Notes: generated from the letters alone by a model not told the origin. 64,000 nucleotides of DNA from Ligustrum vulgare (GCA_963555705.1 OY743187.1:16444133-16508132); one strand, 5' to 3'; positions 45,893 through 57,690 are shown, numbered from the stretch's first letter. Numbers and translations are program-made.

Positions 45893-46027
45893 CTTTGGTC
45901 ACAGTCTTCCAATTTAACTCAGGATTGAAGGAATTCATAACTTCAAGATTGACAGTTTGAAACATGCTTTTAGATGCACACTTTATCCCATCAACTAAGA
46001 ATCTGCCACCCCAAGTGCCTCCACAAG
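45893..46027 (-). pseudogene. Unidentified exon-like segment, 45 codons
   Basis: Bounded by an acceptor-like AACTAG and donor GTAGGT on the minus strand, the 135 bases are open in one frame: CGGTWGGRFLVDGIKCASKS, then MFQTVNLEVMNSFNPELNWK and TVTK. Composition and phase look like a real coding exon, and the flanks stop being coding at both splice-like sites. I do not recognise the protein. It lies about 1 kb from an ethylene-receptor exon in the same orientation. Confidence 0.4.
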
Positions 46028-47041
46028 CTAGTTCATTATGTTATGTAACCCCATTGTATAACCAACACTCCTCGAGCAAGTGCACAAGCAAGTCTTCGAG
46101 AAATGAAGGCAACATACCATCCAAAAAAAATTAAAGACAACTCACAGCTATGATTTTCTTACACACGATCAATTTACCATAAAGCACTCAAAAATCATAT
46201 CCTGATCTGCAACTTCTTTTCTGAGAGATGTGTTTTCCCTTTTGTTATTGTCTTAACAACCATAGACAACTATACTTGTGAAGTTGAACGTACATATTTA
46301 GGTTTCTCGTTCCAGATTGTACCACGTTAATGAGAAAAAAGTTGCATATAGCAAGAAAAGAAATAAAAGGGTGAAGAAAATAAAGTGGCGAATAAGACAT
46401 GGTTATAAAGGACCACAATATAAGTTATCCACATAAAACTGCCAATTAATAAAAAACACAGAGGATAACGGGTTTTGAGAACAACTCCTATCCGAAATGT
46501 GTTTCACGCAGAACATGCCATGGATGATTCCTATAATTATGCAGTATACTTAAACACCCGTCTCAATTCAAAAATTTGCCAAATCAAGGCTTTACTCATT
46601 TTTGCAGTAGATTTTGCAAAAGCAGTAGTCGGTACATATTGGAGCAGCATGCACCATTCATATAGATCAAAAGGCCATACCAAACATACGCACAATATTT
46701 CTACATACCCACATAAGAATCATACAATTTATTGATTCTTTCTCAATTAGTTTACAGCAGATGTTGTCATTTACAAAAAGAATTATCCAGCTGGAAAATT
46801 GATACATACCCCAAGAATGTCGTCGTATCTTCTACAATAGAAAAAATATAAAAGAAAACCTTTTTGCTACCAACATATCTCCTCCCGAATTTTAAACCTG
46901 TATAGTTTTTTGGTTGAATCAAAGAGAAAAATATTTCAATTTCACAAATGTATACTCTACTTAGAAAGAATCATATAAAATTGTAATTTCACCAAAACAT
47001 TAGTAGCCAGTACATATTAGAGCAGCTTGCACCATTCATAT
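46028..47041. other. Non-coding stretch
   Basis: AT-rich DNA. GTACATATTGGAGCAGCATGC-type text at 46633 recurs at 47009 (GTACATATTAGAGCAGCTTGC) together with CACCATTCATATAGAT-like neighbours, an old short duplication. No gene is recognised. Confidence 0.45.
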
Positions 47042-47138
47042 TCATATAGCAAGTTTTACTATGAACGTAAATGTGCTGCTACCTTCGCCCAGGCCATCAC
47101 TCTCAATCCAAATGTGACCTTCCATGAGATTGACAAAC
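47042..47138 (-). pseudogene. ETR1: Ethylene receptor kinase exon fragment
   Basis: After the acceptor ATGTTCTTAG the minus strand reads [20 protein letters not shown] then [10 protein letters not shown] and TGA at 47044-47042. FVNLMEG.IWIES.G is the G2-side end of the histidine-kinase ATPase domain of ETR1-type ethylene receptors (endoplasmic reticulum membrane, ethylene perception), and an intron directly before this segment fits receptor gene structure. Only 32 codons are present; the rest of the kinase and any receiver domain are absent, so this is a stranded exon. ERS-type receptors or another hybrid kinase cannot be excluded from so short a piece. Confidence 0.72.
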
Positions 47139-47412
47139 CTAAGAACATAAAATAAGTAAATGGATTGGAAATCCCACAATACCACGAAGAAAGACTCGGC
47201 TTTGCTTATACATTCAACTTTGCAAGACTCAAATGCAAGAAATTTAAAATCTGGAAGCTCGGTTTAACTAATGTGGCTACATTCTGAAGGAGGCTGGTGA
47301 ATTTGGGCCAAAAACCATACATAACAAAAATTCAGCTTTTAATTCAAATGCATCAAGGATTTCAAATAGCAAGCGAGATGCATTAATGATGTGATATTGA
47401 ATCGCACTGTTA

Positions 47413-48203
47413 AGTGTATGCATGACCAATAAGGCAATAAGGTAAAAATCATTTTATTGCGTTAGACATAAAATTATAAAAGTATGCAAGAAGAAATAGG
47501 GAGAGAGATTTTTTTTTTTTTTTTTTTTTTAAAAGTGGAGAGAACATTAAGATAACATGGGCAGCTAAAAACACAAGAGCTTCGGGCAGTTAATAGCATG
47601 CCTGTCTAAGCTTAGAAGGCCTTCTAAGCAACACAAAAGTGTAAAATAACAAAATGAGCAGAAACTGCAATGGCAAAAGGAATAATTGATATTTATACCT
47701 CCTCTTGATGCATCATAGTCACATGCCCTGATTTCTGGTATTGTTGGGGGAGTCCACTGCTGCACGAGAGAACTGGCAGAATTTTAATGCTATATATTTA
47801 TGTATATGCTAATGTATGCATGACAAATAAGGCAATAAGATTAAAAAAAAAATCATTTTACTGCGTTGGACATAAAATTATAAAAGTATCTAAGAAGAAA
47901 TAGGGAGAGAAAACATTAAGGTAACATGAGCAGCTTAAAGCACAAGAGCTTCGGACACTTAATAACATGCATGTCTAAGCTTAGAAGGCCATCTAAGCTG
48001 CACCCTTTTGTAAAATAACAAAATGAGCAGAAACTGCAATGGCAAAATATATTGATTTAATTAAAACCAAAAAGAAATAAAGGGGCAAAAGGAATAATTG
48101 ATATTTATACCTCCTCTTGATGCATCATAGACATCTGCTGTGATTTCTTGTATTGCTGGGGGAGTCCATTACTGCACAAGAGAACTAGCAGAATTTTAAT
48201 GCA
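47413..48203. repeat. Tandem duplication, about 400 bp x 2
   Basis: Copy 1 (about 47413-47812) and copy 2 (about 47813-48203) share TATGCATGAC.AATAAGGCAATAAG, ATAAAATTATAAAAGTAT, GTCTAAGCTTAGAAGGCC, AACAAAATGAGCAGAAACTG and a block CCTCCTCTTGATGCATCATAG. That block, on the minus strand, encodes TPPAIQEITADVYDASRGG in copy 2 with an acceptor-like TTGTGCAG before it, so a small exon may have been duplicated. Copy 1 gained a T run (47509-47530), copy 2 an AAAGAAATAAAGG insertion. Confidence 0.8.
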
Positions 48204-49579
48204 AAACATAATGCAAATTTTACAATGATTTTATGAGCAACTTTTACCCATCAAGTTCTGTCATAATTGAAAAGCATTTCTACATCTACACAAACCAAAA
48301 GCAGCAATTGAAGAATCAAAACTCAAAATTTCATCAAAATCAAAATAGGAAAAATTACAAAAATATTAATAAGAATATTAGAACTCGAATTTTAAAAGAT
48401 ATATGGGGAAAATCTCCCCCATTTGCGTGAAGCCATGATTATTTCCAACAGACACCTACAGAGAAAATCTAGCATGTAAATCAAAGAGAACGTTAGGAAA
48501 TACAAAATTTCTAGAATAATAAGCTCAAAATTTCTGCAATTTATCATTTTGAGAACTGAAACAATATAGAGGATAGTCAAAAAAGAACTTCATCTACCAA
48601 GACACATCCGCATACAGAGAAGTTATGTTATACCCTTTAACTTAATGAACAAAGTTGAAATATTAGAACCTAAAATCAATGTTCTAACGTTGCATTTTGA
48701 AATTTCGATATAAATCTCAACAGAAATTCTAATTTTTCCCTGATTGAAATTGATATAAACCTACAGTTGAATACCATGGTATTTTTCTGTAGATTCGTAT
48801 CCATGACTCTCCTACGGCACAAAATTAGTCCAGATTGAAACCAGTTTGAACTTGAGAGTATATTGAATTTGTTGAAGATTAAAATTGGTACGGTATGGAC
48901 CTAAAATCAACTTTTACCCATATTTGAAATCCATCAAAAAATAAATTTCCAAGACAGTTCTAGGGGATTCAGGACCTTAACACTATTAATAAGCCAATAA
49001 TCAGTATTTATCTTGATGAAGTACATGATGCAAAGCAAAGGCATGAGTGTTTATCAAATTACACGTAATGACAATTTTTTTCTTTTTGAAAAAGAGGAGA
49101 CCAAATTTCAAACTTTATCCAAGGCCTGGACCTCATTAACAAAGATAAAAAATATTGAAATGAGAATAAAGCTTTCAAGACAGACAGAAGAACAAAGGTG
49201 AAAAACAATTGCATATTAACATATTCGCTGATCAAGAACAAAAAAAACATGGTGAATTTTGTAAAATTATGAAAAGGGAACCTGTAAGAGGCGGTGAGAG
49301 CGATGAAGAGAGAGGCGGTGAGGGCAAAGGCCTTCACAGCAGTTCAAGCAAAAGACATTCTTTTCATTCTTTTTAGCACCCTATTGCATTAAGTAGGCGT
49401 TGAAGAACTTGTCTGTCAAGAGAGCCGAAAATCGCTGAGGAAGAAATGATGAATTATTCAACTGCAACAAAAATAACCAAAAATCATCAATTTGGAGCTG
49501 AAAGTGAAAGTTAAAAACTGGGTTTTAAGAGAGGGGAAAAGAAAGAGACCCCTCCATGTTTATATTTTACTGATTTGAA

Positions 49580-49583
<4 letters not shown>
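48204..49583. other. Non-coding stretch
   Basis: No clear gene. At 49345-49283 (minus) the text AVKAFALTASLFIALTASYR followed by donor-like GTTCCC looks like a signal peptide of an arabinogalactan-type protein, but an in-frame stop precedes it and no continuation is found. Confidence 0.4.

Positions 49584-49674
<91 letters not shown>
49584..49674. repeat. (GA)n microsatellite, 91 bp
   Basis: Uninterrupted GA dinucleotides for about 45 units. The translated RERERE frame over it is not a gene. Confidence 0.98.
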
Positions 49675-49675
<1 letters not shown>

Positions 49676-49848
49676 ACCTACAGAACTTAACTATTATCAA
49701 GGAGAGGAGGAGAGTGGTGGAGGAGGGGAGGGAATGACCTCAACAATTTCAATATGTATTCAATACTCGAGACCCTCTATAAAATTAGCATTTCCGAAGT
49801 TCTATAAATTCTCTCATTTTAACTAAATTTAAAGTATCCAGAGAGAGA

Positions 49849-49976
49849 ATGACTTACGCTAGATCAATGTTGGCTTTAGTTTTCGCATTGTTGGCTGCAT
49901 CAACAATGCGACTCCAGTTGCGTCTCCACCGATGACGGTTACTACACCAACTCCATCACCATCTAACAGCTTTTAA
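49849..49976 (+). pseudogene. Arabinogalactan-protein-like fragment
   Basis: ATG at 49849 encodes MTYARSMLALVFALLAAS, a good signal peptide for the secretory route to the cell wall. After a frame change near 49902 the second frame reads NATPVASPPMTVTTPTPSPS and ends NSF-stop at 49974-49976: Pro/Ala/Ser/Thr dipeptides of the kind hydroxylated and glycosylated in arabinogalactan proteins. The length is that of a small AGP, but the C-terminal GPI signal is missing and the frame is broken. A GA microsatellite lies 175 bp upstream. A fasciclin-less AGP peptide is the best guess. Confidence 0.5.
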
Positions 49977-50634
49977 AGAAGATTAAAAAAATTGAAGCAT
50001 ATAAGAAAGTAAATATTCATACAACCTAGTCAATGAGAAGAACACAGACTGTGATTATCGGGACAATTGATTACACTAAACATGTAAAAAAAATACAATT
50101 CATTACCAGGAGATTTCATAACAAAGAACTAAAGGTCAGGTATAAACATATAAAGAAGCAAAGCATGATGGCATGAAAATATATATACAAAATTCAAGTT
50201 AAATTAAAAATGCAATTAACCTGGAAACTCGACATTTTGAACCAGTGATCTTTCTGATTTGCACGACAATTGTAGTTTTATGAGTGGTTCCAAAGAAAAT
50301 ACTATTGATGTTTCAATGTTCAAATAATAAAGTAAATAACTCATATAATTTCATACAATATTAACATATTTTGAGTGCTATTGTTTGATAAGTTGAACTT
50401 CCAGAATTTGAATTTTACTATCAAATCGTATCGTGACTGTGGGTTGAAGGAATACAAATTTATCTTCACGAGACAGGGGGAATAACTGTTAAAAATTAAA
50501 ATATACAAACTACCTGAATGAAAAGCCAAGTGTAATCAAGAGATAAACAGCTATCTTCTTCTCCAAACACCCAAAGGCCCTGGTCCCAACTCCCCCCTCT
50601 CTTTCACAGGGTACAGTTGAGAAAAATTACAATA
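49977..50634. other. Non-coding stretch
   Basis: AT-rich DNA with no motif I recognise. Confidence 0.45.
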
Positions 50635-50779
50635 GAATTGTTCTCCTACCAGACATCTGACACCTTCTCCTGCCAGACATAGACACAAGGGGGTGGACCC
50701 CACAAACATGTGGGGTCCACCCCCTTGTGTCTATGTCTGGCACCTTCTCCTACTAGATGTCTGGCAGGAGAACAAAACC
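50635..50779. mobile_element. Palindromic foldback element, 145 bp
   Basis: Outer arms GTTCTCCTACCAGACATCT and AGATGTCTGGCAGGAGAAC pair; inner arms GCCAGACATAGACACAAG and its complement pair around GGGGTGGACCCCACA/TGTGGGGTCCACCCC. Flanked on both sides by AAAAATTACAATA (50622-50634 and 50780-50792), a direct repeat long enough for a 9-13 bp target duplication, so Mutator-like is possible. The segment CACCTTCTCCT occurs in the same orientation in both arms, interrupting the palindrome. Confidence 0.75.
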
Positions 50780-51734
50780 AAAAATTACAATATGTAAATC
50801 CTGTAGGGGCAATATAATAATCACTTTGTTCCACTTCCACACACTTAGTTTTATCACCATGATGTTGTACATCATTGGGAAAAGTAAACAAAACTGTATT
50901 ACTATGAACTTTCGACCTATCTTTTGGACAGTGTAACAATAAATAAGTATAATTCCACCTACTACGCCGGCCAGTATCATGTTCAGCAACAGTCCCAACT
51001 CCTAACTATAGGATTAGTGGGTAGGTGAAGATTACTTTGTTCAATCAATCTGATTAGATGATAATTTAATTTAAAGTCAACATTTAATTTTAAGCATATT
51101 TTTATATAGGTTTAATAACTTTTCAATCATATATTTCATTAACTTTTATCAAATCTTCTAAAAATCTAATTTTTATCAATATGAAACATGGGCTTAATGA
51201 ACTGACGTCTAGTATTTTGTAAAAGATAATGTTTTTACTTTTGTTTTATATTTTATTTGCTTTCTTTAATGCATTAATTAGCTTTTAATTTCTATAATAG
51301 TACTTCTGATTTTATTTTATTTTTAAAAATTCCGATTCTAATGATTTTTTTTTCTGGTAATAAGTGTGCCTACAAGTTCATGTTAATAAGTTTAAAAGTA
51401 TTTCTTATCTTACCATACAAAAATCAATGAACCTTGACGTGCTCAGAAATGGAAATTGTAGACAGGTATTCATGTTTGAAGATGATTAGATTAGAATTTA
51501 AGTAATTAAATGTGTGTATAAATGATAATAAATGTATAGGTAACTATGAATGTTAATGACTTAAATTTATTTTTGAGAGTGAGTTGTATTACATAACATT
51601 GTCTTGTATTACATAACATTGTCATTATTATTGCATAATAATTATTATTTTGTTGTGGATTTTCTTAGATTTTCACAAAAGTCATAATAGTCTCACTAAA
51701 TATAGTAAAATTTTAAAAGAGTTTATTATATGTA
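50780..51734. other. Non-coding stretch with undetermined minus-strand open frames
   Basis: Open frames of 81-97 codons on the minus strand at 50998-50646 overlap each other and the foldback element and match no family I know. The rest is AT-rich. Confidence 0.4.
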
Positions 51735-53330
51735 CTAGTTGTCTACCCGTGCGATGCACGGAATACATAATTTTTAAATCATAATTTTGAAAATATCTTG
51801 ATTCAATCATATAAAATAAAAAACAAAATTTAAATAAAATTTCAATACAAAATGTTATTGAATTTGAAACATTAAAAAAAAAAACTATTTAAAATAAAAA
51901 AAGCTACATGTACACTAAGTTTATACCGCACCACTCAAAATTTGGTACTCATTTAAATTATTTATATAAAAAAAAAAAAATTGACTTTTATTTACTTTTT
52001 TCTCAAAAAATTTGCCCACCTCATCACCTAATTCCCTTTTAATATGTTATATTTTTTTATTAACTATATTTTTTAATATATTTCTTACATATATTTTATT
52101 TGAAATCTAATATATATATATAATTTAAACATGCCAGTTTTTGTCAAAATGATGAAATGATTAAGCCTCTGTTTGGTAATAATGTTTGGTTTATAAACTT
52201 GTTTATTTATGATTTTTCAGGTAAAAAGTAGTGGCTGATAATTGGAGAGAGAAAATATGTGTGGTTAAAAAGTTGATAAAAAATAATTAATTATTTTTGT
52301 AACATGCGTATTGAAGAGTCTGCTCATTTATTGACATATTAAGAAGTAAAATTTCAATAATTATATTTATTTATTTTCAAAATATATTAATTCAATTTTT
52401 TCATTTCTAACTTAACAAATTAATATAGCATATATTTATTTATTTTAAAATATATTAATTCAAAATTTTCATTTTCAAAGTAACACATTTACATAAATAT
52501 GATATGACATTTATTTATGTTCAAATATATTAATCCAATATTTTCATTTCCTACATAACACATGTTATTGAATTAGAAACTTAAATTAATCCAAAAAAAA
52601 AAACTAATAAAAAAAAAAAAATTCTACATATACCCTCAGTGTACCATGCCACTCAAAGTTTGACACTTAAATTAAATTTTTTATATAAAATTTCTTTTGA
52701 CTTTTATTTATGTTTTTCTCTAAAAATTTGCCCATCTTATCACATATTTTCCTTTTTAATATGTTATAATTTTTAATTAACTTTATTTTTTAATATGTTG
52801 CTTACATATATTCTATTCGAAATTCAATATATTAATTAATATATTTTATTTTTCTTTGTTTTTTAAACATACCAATTTTTGTCAAAATGATGAAATGATT
52901 AAATTTTCTACCAATTTATCATTATTGGTAAAAAGTTGATAGCAAATAATTAATTATTTTTGTAATATGCTTATTGAAGAACCTACTCATTTATTGACAT
53001 ATTAGGAAGTAAAATTTCAATGATTTTATATATTTATTTTCAAAATATATTGATTCAAAATTTTCATTTCTAACTTAACACATTTATGTAGCATGTATTT
53101 ATTTATTTTCAAATATATTAATCCAAAATTTTCATTTTCAATGTAACACATTTACATAGATATGACATTTATTTATGTTCAAATATATTAATACAATTTT
53201 TTCATTTCCTACATAACACATTTACATAGATATCACATTTATTTATGTTCAAATATATTAATCCAATTTTTTCATTTCCTACATAACACATTCACATGGA
53301 TATCTTGTTATTGGGTAATTTCCTAGGGTT
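51735..53330 (-). mobile_element. Helitron-type element with internal duplication
   Basis: The left edge has CTAG then CCGTGCGATGCACGG (51747-51761), a Helitron 3' end read on the minus strand. The interior holds two diverged copies of about 700 bp: CTACATGTACACTAAGTTTA at 51904 and CTACATATACCCTCAGTGTA at 52623, each followed by TTGACTTTTATTTA, TTTGCCCA..T.ATCAC and, later, TTATTGACATATTA.GAAGTA. TTCAAATATATTAATCCAAT also recurs at 52523, 53119 and 53257. No RepHel ORF, so non-autonomous. The right edge is approximate. Confidence 0.55.
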
Positions 53331-54130
53331 TTCAACAATTGTGACATGCCGAATGCATTAAATTTCATGTTCGCGCAATAGATGGTTGTAAGTATTAATG
53401 AGGTGACACTTTACTATAGCTTAAATCCTGTTACTATGAATACAAATTATATTGGTAAATAATGCACGTAGATTATAGAACAATGTTGTCAACACAAACT
53501 GAAATACAATTAGAAATTTAAAAAATGTGCGTTAAATTCGGGACCATAACACATCTTTTTCTATGAAAATCATTTCCATGCATCTATTATTTTTCCCGTG
53601 CTCTGGTACAAACCATTTTCTAGCCCAATGGAGTTTTACCCTCAAGTCTCTACGATGTTTGTTAAGATCTTTCAAGAGTACAAATGTTGAAGCCATGATG
53701 CAATGTATAGAAGCAAAATATGAAGTGTTGCAGGTAAGATGACTTTCAATATTTACGGATATTTAAAGAGAAAATAGAGTACTTTGGCCATTACCATTCT
53801 CAATTGTAGACTCTTGAACTTCTAATACTAGCAAATAAGAATTCAGGATAATCATGCAGTCTAATTAACAATTATTAATGTGGAATAGGTTTCAAACAAA
53901 GAATAAGTATATTAAAAAAAACTAAATAATAACTATACGGTGTTTGTAACTATAAAATTTGTAATAATTTCTAATTGTATTATAATAAAAAAAAATCTTT
54001 TTTAGTTAGTAATTTTTCATAATATAAGATGCGCTTTCATTATTAGAAATTATAAACATTTTTTTTTTGTGTTAGTACTTTTTATAGTATAAGACGTGTT
54101 AATGTTATTATATCTAATAACAATATAATT
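53331..54130. other. Non-coding spacer
   Basis: AT-rich, no feature recognised. ATCTAATAACAATAT just before the solo LTR is also present just after it; only the last five bases before the LTR (ATATC) form its target duplication. Confidence 0.5.
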
Positions 54131-54135
54131 ATATC

Positions 54136-54937
54136 TGTTATACACCGATCTGCGGTGGAAAGCAGTCAAACAGTCAACGGCTAATAGTTATCCGGAAATT
54201 GACGAAACGGTCCATGGCATTCTGAATCACGAACTCGATGTCCTGCATCACGACCGAGGTTATTTATGCATACGAGGTGAAATGTCATGACCGAAGTGAA
54301 TTGTTCAAACCGGGCTGAGCTATGTTGTCCGAGGCGATTTGTGGACCGAGGTGATCTATGCCGGCGAGGTGAATTCGTGAGACCGAAGTGATTTGTTGAC
54401 CGACCTGAATTATGCGAGCCGACCTCAACGGTGGAAGACGATGTGGGAGTATGTAGTATTGTCAAATCAGCCGTATTATGTGTCAGTAATCATCATTATT
54501 TGTAATATGTCAGAGTAATCATTTGATGTATGTCTGTCAGAAGGGTCAATCACCCTTTCAGTCACCCCCTGCAGAAGTGATATGTTGTAATGATTATGTT
54601 TGAACTCCTCAACTACTATAAATAGGAGGAGTAAATGCTCATTAAAGGGCAAGAAATATAGAAAAAAGCTCTCCAAACTCTTGTTATTTGATTTCGTTGA
54701 TTCGACCTGGAAATCAGATCGGTATCGAACTGGACGTGAATTTGTGTGACTTTGATCTCAGTTCGCTTTCGATCTGTTACCTTTATTCTTTATTGTAATA
54801 TCTCAGACTTTATTACAACGACGATTATTTAATTCAAGAGCTTTGTACTTAGACAAATTTATCAAAAAACATATTATCCACCTATCAATTCGAAAGTTCA
54901 TACTATTTTTATTTGTTGACAAAAATAGACATCAACA
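54136..54937 (+). repeat. Solo LTR of the Tat-like Ty3 family (TSD ATATC)
   Basis: 802 bp, TGTTATACACC to ACATCAACA, flanked by ATATC at 54131-54135 and 54938-54942. It is related to the LTR at 6519-7318: shared ATTATGTGTCAGTAATCAT, GTGATATGTTGTAAT, TATAAATA (54617-54624), TTCGTTGATTCGACCTG, ACTGGACGTGAATT and tail TTGTTGACAAAAA. The U3 parts differ more, though both have GAGGTGA words. No internal sequence remains, so it arose by LTR-LTR recombination. Confidence 0.95.
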
Positions 54938-55359
54938 ATATCTAATAACAATATTATTTTCAATATATAAATTGTAAGTTGATAACAATTATTGAATACT
55001 GAGATATTTAAAACAATAGTTAATCTTATAGGTAATTATACAAACAAAATAATTACTTTATAAAGCTATCTTTATACCATGTATAGGACAGTTCAAATTG
55101 ATTTAAGGCGTATCCTATTATCCACCTATCAATTCGAAAGTTCATACTATTTTTATTTGTTGACAAAAATAGACATCAACAATATCTAATAACAATATTA
55201 TTTTCAATATATAAATTGTAAGTTGATAACAATTATTGAATACTGAGATATTTAAAACAATAGTTAATCTTATAGGTAATTATACAAACAAAATAATTAC
55301 TTTATAAAGCTATCTTTATACCATGTATAGGACAGTTCAAATTGATTTAAGGTGTATCA
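54872..55359. repeat. Tandem duplication, 2 x 244 bp, across the LTR edge
   Basis: 54872-55115 and 55116-55359 are almost identical (I see one difference, AGGCGTATC/AGGTGTATC, near the end). Each holds the last 66 bp of the LTR, the ATATC duplication and about 175 bp of flank. The junction has TATT microhomology. It happened after the LTR insertion. Confidence 0.95.
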
Positions 55360-55992
55360 TATTCATCCTAATGTAATTAGTTATCATTAATAATGGTAAC
55401 ATTAAAGATGCTTTACTTTGACCTTATTTTGTGATTAATATTATTATGAACAAAATGCTTGTCTTATTTCAATCTTCTTTACAATGACATGCTTTTCTAA
55501 GTTTTTTTTTTTTTAAATAAGAAATTATAATTGATCAAATTATTATTATTATTAGAAACATTAGACATTTTATTGTGTGAATTTTATTATTATTATTAGT
55601 AATAACATGTGGCATGCTTTAGTGAGATTTTTGTTATAAAATAAGAAATTATATAATTTATCAAATTATTATTATTAGTACACCAGACATACTTTTGTGA
55701 GACTTTAATATATAAAATAAGAAATTATGTTTGATCGAATAAAGCAATAATCATAATAAATAATGCAAAGTTTTCCAAACAACCAAAATTGAAAAGATAC
55801 AATAATAGAAACCATCAAAGTTTGAAAATTTAAAAGATCAGTCTTTTTCAATACAATTATCAATTTTTTTGGTTGGTTTATTTAGCCGTTACCACTCTCA
55901 ATAGTACAATTAAATAAAGTAATGAGAATTCCTAGAATTTAACGAATTTGTTATACAGATATAAAAATGAATTTTTATTTTGTAATGACCTA

Positions 55993-56335
55993 GATGTGTG
56001 TATAAATATTTAAAAAAACAAATATTATAGATTAAATCTTTGAGTTTTTAATAAATTATTTTTATTTGATATTTCTTTGATTAAATTTGCACGATTAAAC
56101 ATCTTTGTATAGTTGATTTATTTTAATTTGTTTATATTATTATCATTCATTTAATATAGATTAAGAAAAAATGTCATGCAAATTAATTGAAATCATTTTT
56201 CAACCTCGTAATCACAATTTTCATAGGACATGAAGAGGCAAACAAAGAGTTAGGATATCAATGTATAAACATTAATAATATGTTATTGCATATTTTATTA
56301 TGAAATGAATTTAATAAATACACAAAAAATCAATA

Positions 56336-56391
<56 letters not shown>

Positions 56392-56897
56392 GTAGAGTAT
56401 GTACAATTAATTAGCGAGTTTGGGCGGGAAAACCTGAATTGAGACCCACTCCAACTCAAGAACTTTAAGATGTGTGTACAAAGATTTTAAAAAATAAATA
56501 TTATAGATTAAATCTTTGAGTTTTTAATGTTTTTTTTTATTTGATATTTCTTTGATTAAATTTGCATGATTAAACATCTCTGTATAGTTGATTTATTTTA
56601 ATTTTTTTATATTATTATCATTAATTTAATATAGATTAAGATAAAATGTCATGCAAATTAATTGAAATCATTTTTCAACCTCGTAATCACAATTTTCATG
56701 GGATACGAAGAAGCAAACAAAGAGTTAGGATATCAATTATAAACATTAATATGTTATTGCATATTTTATTATGAAATGAATTTAATAAATACACAAAAAA
56801 TCAATAATATAATATATATTAGTTGTAGAGTATGCACAATTAATTAGTGAGTTTGGGCGGGAAAACCTGAATTGGCACCCTCTCCAACTTAAGAACT
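55993..56897. repeat. Tandem duplication, period about 476 bp, with (TA)n
   Basis: GATGTGTGTATAAATATTT (55993) and GATGTGTGTACAAAGATTT (56469) start two copies that share GATTAAATCTTTGAGTTTTT, CAACCTCGTAATCACAATTT and GAGTTTGGGCGGGAAAACCT. Copy 1 contains a TA run of about 50 bp (56338-56388) that is nearly absent from copy 2. Divergence is modest. Confidence 0.93.
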
Positions 56898-57690
56898 TTT
56901 ATATATATATATATTCCATTATACCTTTTCGTAGGTTTCACAACTTTTCGCAAAAGAGTGAAAATGGTTGATGAAAAGATGTTTGCAAAAAACTGGAACA
57001 ATCTGCCAACAGTCAGATTTTTATATCGTGTGATCGGAGATCGCATGGTACAAAGTCCATGCAATCGCATGGTAATGACTTTCTTAAGAAGATTCAAATC
57101 TGCTTACACCGTACGATCGCATGGTTCAATTTTTAGTCAATCAGCCTGGTCCGGTCCAACTGGACCTATTCATCCGGTCCATATAGACCCCTTTTCACTC
57201 AATTGATCAGTTTTTCACATTTTTCCTATCTTTCCAACTATAATTTGAATTACTCATGATTTGATGTATTTGAACAAAATATTTTTATAACACTTTCAAC
57301 CACCAATGATGCACATAGCCATGGTGATGGGCCAAAGAGACATGCTTTTATGGAAACTTTTCCAATGTACATGAATAAAGGGGCGGACACTGTGGGGTCG
57401 CGAGGTTAGCTGCCCCCAATGCCCGTGGTGAATTTTTTAATAAATGGTGTTTGCTTTTGTGTTTTTAGATGTATGCCCCCATTGAAATGTGTACATATTG
57501 AAAAATTTACCCTTGTAAAGTGAAGACAGCCGCAATTATTGACCCAGTGTTGGAGATAGAATCATAGAAATATACTTCTTAGTTCCCATGTTTCACGTTC
57601 GTTCGCTTCATTTCAATTCTCAAGTGAAGTAAAAAATGATGGCTATACCATGGATGGGAAAAAACTTATGAAAGCCTGTCCCACTATCCT
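56898..57690. other. Non-coding spacer with GATCGCATGG repeats
   Basis: GATCGCATGG or AATCGCATGG occurs at about 57038, 57063 and 57114 with CCATGCAATC between them. Its neighbours resemble the tail of some plant LTRs, but no boundaries are found. No gene. Confidence 0.4.

Noticed and set aside
49575..49826. RERERE-rich 83-codon protein
   Set aside because: Translation of a GA microsatellite.
50646..50998. Membrane-like 81-codon minus-strand ORF
   Set aside because: Overlaps the foldback element and another frame; no family match; hydrophobicity alone is not enough.
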